From JAUSPI01 sp964650385 (GTDB lineage: Bacteria; Desulfobacterota; Syntrophia; Syntrophales; JADFWA01), in contig CAZYTP010000055.1 in assembly GCA_964650385.1 (NCBI GenBank), positions 1 through 17,849 on the forward strand: a DNA stretch of 17,849 nucleotides, in the 5' to 3' direction. Positions 13,920-17,849 of this stretch are shown here, piece by piece (position 1 is the stretch's first letter; each line of letters begins with the position of its first letter). A program made the position numbers and the translations under genes. The notes under the pieces are model-generated. The model made no database searches and was not told the origin of the DNA. It was given only the letters and a program-made list of their open reading frames with translations.

Positions 13920-16745
13920 CTATCGGCACTCAGGTGCCAACAAAATCTTATTCAAAAACTGCCCTGTTATGGAATCTTTCATGCCTGCCACTTCCTCGGG
14001 GGTACCGGAAGCAACGATTCTCCCTCCTTTTTCTCCACCTTCAGGACCAAGATCAATTACATAATCGGCAGATTTTATCACATCCAGGTTGTGTTCAATT
14101 ACTACAACAGTATTTCCCATATCCACCAGTCTCATTAAGACATCAAGAAGCTTCTGAATATCCGCAAAGTGAAGGCCTATCGTAGGTTCATCAAGAATAT
14201 AAAGGGTGTTTGCAGTAGCTCGTTTACCCAATTCTCTTGCCAGTTTTATCCTCTGTGCCTCTCCACCTGAAAGAGTCGTCGCAGATTGGCCTAATTTTAT
14301 GTATCCCATGCCCACATCGAAAAGGAGCTGCAGTTTCGATTTTATCGCCGGAATACTGTCAAAAAATGAAAGTGCTTGATTGACTGTCATATCCAGAATC
14401 TCTGCTATATTTTTCCCCCTGTATTTAATTTCCAGAGTATCATTGTTGAATCTCTTCCCATGACACACATCACAGGTCACATAAACATCCGGCAAAAAAT
14501 GCATCTCCACTCTTATCAGGCCATTCCCATGGCAGGATTCACATCTTCCACCCTTGACATTAAAACTGAATCTGCCCGGTTTATACCCCCTGATACGTGA
14601 TTCAGAAAGCCTTACAAAAAGCTCCCTGATATGTGTAAATACTCCTGTATAGGTGGCCGGATTTGATCGCGGGGTACGTCCTATCGGCTGCTGGTTCATG
14701 ACGATAACTCTTTCGACACCACCAAGGGTTCCTATCCGTCTCAACTTCCCCACCCTGCCCCTGTATCTGTACAGCCTGCGAGCAAGTACCTTATAAAGAG
14801 TTTCGATGACCATTGTGCTCTTTCCCGAACCGGACACACCTGTCACACATGTAAAAACCCTCACCGGAATCTTTATGTCGATATCCTTCAGGTTATTTTG
14901 ATGAGCACCTTCCAGAATTATAAATTCATCAGGGACCTGTCTTCGCCGATCGGGTACCGGAATGGATAACTTCCCTGAAAGATATTTACCCGTCAGGGAT
15001 CGTTCACTCTTGTAAATTTCTCCAGGTTTACCTTGAAAAACAACCTCACCCCCATTTAATCCCGCACCCGGCCCCATATCAACAATACAATCGGATGACA
15101 TTATCATCTCAGCATCGTGTTCCACCACTAAAACTGTATTCCCCATATCGCGCAGATGCTTGAGGGTAGAAATAAGTCTGATGTTATCCCTCTGGTGCAG
15201 ACCGACTGTCGGTTCATCCAATACATAAAGAACTCCTACCAGCCCGGAACCTATCTGCGTTGCAAGTTTGATACGCTGCCACTCACCACCGGAGAGGGTG
15301 CCCGAAGACCTGGCCAGATTGATATAATCCATTCCTACATCGAGGAGAAATCGAAGTCTTTCCTTTATCTCCTTCACTATCCTTTCAGATACAACCATAT
15401 TCTGGTCCGACAGAGAAAGCGTTTCAAAAAATCTCATGCACTCCCCGATCGACATCTGACACACTTCATATATATTTTTACCCACTACAGTTACAGAAAG
15501 ACTCTCTTCTTTGAGTCTATGACCCCGGCAGGTCGGACATTCCCTTACATTAAGATACCTCGCCAATCCCATCCTTACTTCATTGGAATTTGTTTCCTTG
15601 TACCGCCGGTCAAGATTGTTGATCACACCTTCAAACGGCTTGGTATAAAAATACCGTCTGCCGCCCCTGTCAAAATGGAATTTAATCTCTTCATCTCCTG
15701 AACCGTACAGAAGGACAGTTCTGATCCTTTCCGGCAATTTATTAAATGGAATGTTAATATCAAAGTTATAGTGTTTGGAAAGGGCTTCCAGCATCTGATA
15801 AAAGTTAAGGGAATTCCTGTTTTCCCAGGGGACGATAGCACCCTCCCTTATGGAAAGTCCCGGATCAGGCACAACCAGCTCCTCATCAAAATACATCCGT
15901 GTCCCCAGACCACCACAGTCAGAGCAGGCACCGTAAGGACTATTGAACGAAAACATCCGCGGTGTCATCTCAACAATGCTGACGCCGCAATCCTGACAGA
16001 CATATCCTTCACTAAAGATAATATCCTTACCCCCGTCAGTAGTAATACTCACAAGTCCCTCAGACAGGCCCATGGCAATTTCGAGAGAATCCCTCAATCT
16101 TTTCCTTATTCCCTCTTTCATGATAAGTCTGTCAATCACAACATCGATACTGTGGCGCTTATTTTTATCCAGTTCAATATCTTCGGCAAGTTCCAGTGTC
16201 CTTCCATCAATCCTGACCCGAACAAAACCGTCCTTGCGCAATTTCTTCAATTCTTTCTGAAATTCACCCTTCTTTCCCCTGACAATCGGCGACATAATAT
16301 TTATTTTTGTCTTTTCGGGAAATACCAGTACATTATCGAGTATTACATCGACGGTTTCAGATTTAATCTCCCGTCCACATTTATAACAGTGGGGCACTCC
16401 TATCCGTGCATATAAAAGGCGGAGGTAATCGTATATCTCGGTTACTGTTCCAACCGTCGAACGGGGGTTCTGACTTACTGTTCTTTGTTCAATAGCTATG
16501 GCGGGGGACAAACCCTCTATCAATTCAACCTCGGGCTTATCCAGCTGACCGATGAACTGGCGTGCATAGGTAGAAAGTGATTCCACATATCGTCTCTGTC
16601 CTTCGGCATAAATCGTATCGAAAGCCAGAGACGATTTGCCGGAACCGCTGACACCGGTTATCACTACAAGTTCATCTCTGGGAATGCTTATATTTATATT
16701 TTTCAGGTTGTGCTGACGAGCACCCCTTATCTTTATATATTTCAA
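13920..16745 (-). CDS. uvrA: excinuclease ABC subunit A (UvrA)
   Basis: UvrA is the damage-sensing ATPase of nucleotide excision repair. Two ABC modules are seen: Walker A GVSGSGKSS (31-39) with signature LSGGEWQRIKLA, and GVSGSGKST with LSGGEAQRIKLA, each followed by an LDEPT motif. Zinc-type cysteine pairs occur in CYKCGREI, CQDCG with CSDCGG, and CESCHGNG with CDVCHGKRF; PIGRTPRSNPATYTG is also conserved. In the first signature a Trp stands where Ala is usual. I place the start at TTG 16745, which gives MKYIKIRGARQHNLKNI and 941 residues, matching E. coli length and overlapping the upstream stop as TTGA. GTG 16790 (956 residues) is the alternative, overlapping the upstream gene by 49 bases. 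The 3' end converges on the Fis-type gene. Confidence 0.97.
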   Translation of the reverse strand: MKYIKIRGARQHNLKNINISIPRDELVVITGVSGSGKSSLAFDTIYAEGQRRYVESLSTYARQFIGQLDKPEVELIEGLSPAIAIEQRTVSQNPRSTVGTVTEIYDYLRLLYARIGVPHCYKCGREIKSETVDVILDNVLVFPEKTKINIMSPIVRGKKGEFQKELKKLRKDGFVRVRIDGRTLELAEDIELDKNKRHSIDVVIDRLIMKEGIRKRLRDSLEIAMGLSEGLVSITTDGGKDIIFSEGYVCQDCGVSIVEMTPRMFSFNSPYGACSDCGGLGTRMYFDEELVVPDPGLSIREGAIVPWENRNSLNFYQMLEALSKHYNFDINIPFNKLPERIRTVLLYGSGDEEIKFHFDRGGRRYFYTKPFEGVINNLDRRYKETNSNEVRMGLARYLNVRECPTCRGHRLKEESLSVTVVGKNIYEVCQMSIGECMRFFETLSLSDQNMVVSERIVKEIKERLRFLLDVGMDYINLARSSGTLSGGEWQRIKLATQIGSGLVGVLYVLDEPTVGLHQRDNIRLISTLKHLRDMGNTVLVVEHDAEMIMSSDCIVDMGPGAGLNGGEVVFQGKPGEIYKSERSLTGKYLSGKLSIPVPDRRRQVPDEFIILEGAHQNNLKDIDIKIPVRVFTCVTGVSGSGKSTMVIETLYKVLARRLYRYRGRVGKLRRIGTLGGVERVIVMNQQPIGRTPRSNPATYTGVFTHIRELFVRLSESRIRGYKPGRFSFNVKGGRCESCHGNGLIRVEMHFLPDVYVTCDVCHGKRFNNDTLEIKYRGKNIAEILDMTVNQALSFFDSIPAIKSKLQLLFDVGMGYIKLGQSATTLSGGEAQRIKLARELGKRATANTLYILDEPTIGLHFADIQKLLDVLMRLVDMGNTVVVIEHNLDVIKSADYVIDLGPEGGEKGGRIVASGTPEEVAGMKDSITGQFLNKILLAPECR

Positions 16746-17710
16746 AGCCTTATATCTATATAGGATTTTTTTCTCAGTTCTTCGAGCCACTCATAAAACT
16801 TCTTTTCAATCTTGACCTTACCTATCCTATCTTTAATTTCCTCACGTACTGACTGGAACGATTTTATCCCTGCACCCTTCCTGTCCGTAACCTTTATAAT
16901 ATGAAAACCTATGGGAGATTCGATAACATCACTTATCTGACCATTCGCTAAGGCAAAGGCCTCTTCGTCCACCTCCGGAAGAATCATCCCTTTCTCGACA
17001 AAACCGAGGTCGCCACCGATTTTTGCGGCAGGCCCCTGGGAATACTCGCTTGCCAACAATTCAAACGATTTTCCTTCTTCCAATTGCTTATGTATCGTTT
17101 TAGCCTTCGCTTTCAGTTGCTGCTTATTTTCCTTGCTGCAATCTTTGGGTAAAATGATAAGTATCTGTTTTATTCTAACTGCCTCTTCTCCTTCATAATC
17201 CTTTCGGTGCTCACTATAATAATCGCCTATCTCCTCATCGGTAACGGAAACTTTTGATTTTATATTTCTTCCAACCAGTCTCATCTTCATCAGGTGTTCT
17301 TTAACTTCTTCTTTATACATCTCGAAGTTGCTTCCCTCTTTAGCCAGAGTCTTTATGAAATCTTCCATCTTGATATTTCTTCTAGAAAACATATCACCGA
17401 TGGTTTCCATAACATCTTCCTCTTTCACAACAATTCCCAGTTTCTTTCCCTCTTGCGTTACCAGGGTTTCATCAATCATCTTGTTCAACATTGCCAGCCT
17501 GGCCTCTGCGATAATCTTTTCCCTGCTTTCTCCTTTTCCGGATTCCTCTATCTTTTTCAAATGGGGTTCAAGGTCACTGTCCAATTCAAAGAGGGTTATA
17601 ACTTCATCATTCACAACAGCAACGATCCTATCTACAATTTTAGCATTTAGCGGATTGGATAGAAATATCGCCACAAAACAGGCAAATACAGCCATTTTCA
17701 ATACTTTCAT
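16742..17710 (-). CDS. periplasmic PpiC/SurA-like peptidyl-prolyl cis-trans isomerase
   Basis: The 322-residue precursor begins with a signal peptide (MKVLKMAVFACFVAIFL, likely cut near NPLNA). After it comes a SurA-like chaperone region: KIVDRIVAVVNDEVITLFEL, then helices to about residue 165. One parvulin (PpiC) domain follows at about 175-277, with FELLASEYSQGPAAKIGGDL and SPIGFHIIKVTDRK. SurA of E. coli has two parvulin domains; one is normal for many relatives. It should help outer-membrane proteins fold in the periplasm. ATG 17710 is preferred because AGG lies six bases before it; GTG 17716 is also in frame. Its TGA overlaps the uvrA TTG, so uvrA is downstream in the same transcript. 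Confidence 0.9.
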   Translation of the reverse strand: MKVLKMAVFACFVAIFLSNPLNAKIVDRIVAVVNDEVITLFELDSDLEPHLKKIEESGKGESREKIIAEARLAMLNKMIDETLVTQEGKKLGIVVKEEDVMETIGDMFSRRNIKMEDFIKTLAKEGSNFEMYKEEVKEHLMKMRLVGRNIKSKVSVTDEEIGDYYSEHRKDYEGEEAVRIKQILIILPKDCSKENKQQLKAKAKTIHKQLEEGKSFELLASEYSQGPAAKIGGDLGFVEKGMILPEVDEEAFALANGQISDVIESPIGFHIIKVTDRKGAGIKSFQSVREEIKDRIGKVKIEKKFYEWLEELRKKSYIDIRL

Positions 17711-17731
17711 AAACACCTGCCAATTTAAGTT

Positions 17732-17769
17732 TTAAGTGACTAAAGTGAGCTAAAGTGCCTAAAGTTAAG
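17732..17769. repeat. short helically phased repeats (TAAAGTG units) upstream of the isomerase gene
   Basis: Four tandem near-copies, TTAAGTGAC, TAAAGTGAGC, TAAAGTGCC and TAAAGTTAAG, follow each other at 9-10-base steps, about one helical turn. They lie 22-59 bases upstream of the isomerase start, where a regulator would bind. They also adjoin a dispersed palindromic element and may simply belong to its flank. Confidence 0.5.
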
Positions 17770-17770
17770 G

Positions 17771-17849
17771 TTGATGCACTCGTGAAAAGTCTCCAAATGT
17801 GTCATTTGTCATCCTGAACTCGTTTCAGGATCTCACTTGTTTCAGCATC
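17771..17849. repeat. second member of the dispersed palindromic family, cut by the window end
   Basis: It opens TTGATGCACTCGTGAAAAGT, close to TTGATGCTTTCGTAAAAAGT at 11421. Exactly 40 bases after its start comes a hairpin (ATCCTGAA, loop CTCGT, TTCAGGAT, 17811-17831), just as the hairpin at 11461 lies 40 bases after 11421, and both are preceded by TTTGTC. The hairpin sequences differ while the layout is kept. The right end lies outside the window or is degenerate. Confidence 0.65.

Noticed and set aside
13925..13938. GGCAC-TCAG-GTGCC hairpin at the convergent end of uvrA as a terminator
   Set aside because: It lies inside the last codons of uvrA and is not followed by a T-run on either strand.
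15771..16415. 214-codon plus-strand open frame within uvrA
   Set aside because: It is antisense to a full-length, well-conserved UvrA and has no recognisable content.

Overview
The window looks like a chromosomal contig of a Gram-negative anaerobe of the Desulfobacterota (former Deltaproteobacteria) type. The reasons are the lipoprotein-recX-alaS cluster, a small Fis-type HTH protein, a periplasmic PpiC/SurA-like chaperone coupled to uvrA, and moderate GC. The lineage is an inference from gene content, not a proven assignment. The window has two very different halves.

Positions 1 to about 5,650 are a mosaic accessory region. From left to right it holds: a GC-rich gene on the minus strand for an inverse-autotransporter (invasin/intimin-type barrel) protein with a beta-helix-like passenger, bracketed by two copies of a 48-bp direct repeat; a 135-bp MITE-like element with 21-bp inverted ends; a 50-codon gene remnant; an orphan 130-residue ORF between short palindromic (REP-like) sequences; and an AT-rich type II restriction-modification operon on the minus strand (nuclease, then gamma-class N6-adenine methyltransferase, joined by a TAATG overlap). 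A 266-267-bp block carrying a hairpin and a 38-codon basic ORF occurs twice in direct orientation, at 1801-2066 and 5356-5622, so it brackets the orphan ORF and the restriction-modification operon. At least three unrelated REP-like sequence families occur here. They mark cassette edges and in places supply the stop codons of the enclosed ORFs.

Positions 5,654 to 17,849 are ordinary chromosomal housekeeping genes. On the plus strand are a DinG/XPD-like iron-sulfur helicase whose 5' end lies close to the second 267-bp block, a coiled-coil lipoprotein, recX, alaS, murI, moaC, a small membrane protein with a PH-like middle, and a Fis-type HTH protein. Convergent to them on the minus strand are uvrA and, upstream of it, a periplasmic PpiC/SurA-like peptidyl-prolyl isomerase. 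recX overlaps alaS, and the isomerase gene overlaps uvrA, so each pair is probably co-transcribed. DinG, RecX and UvrA give the core a DNA-repair flavour. MurI belongs to cell-wall synthesis and MoaC to molybdopterin synthesis.

Two members of one palindromic dispersed-repeat family lie in the core half, one between alaS and murI and one running off the right end. No tRNA, rRNA, CRISPR array, integrase or transposase gene was seen. The most unusual part is the left half: REP-bounded cassettes and a duplicated short-ORF block surrounding a restriction-modification module, without a recognisable mobilising enzyme in view.
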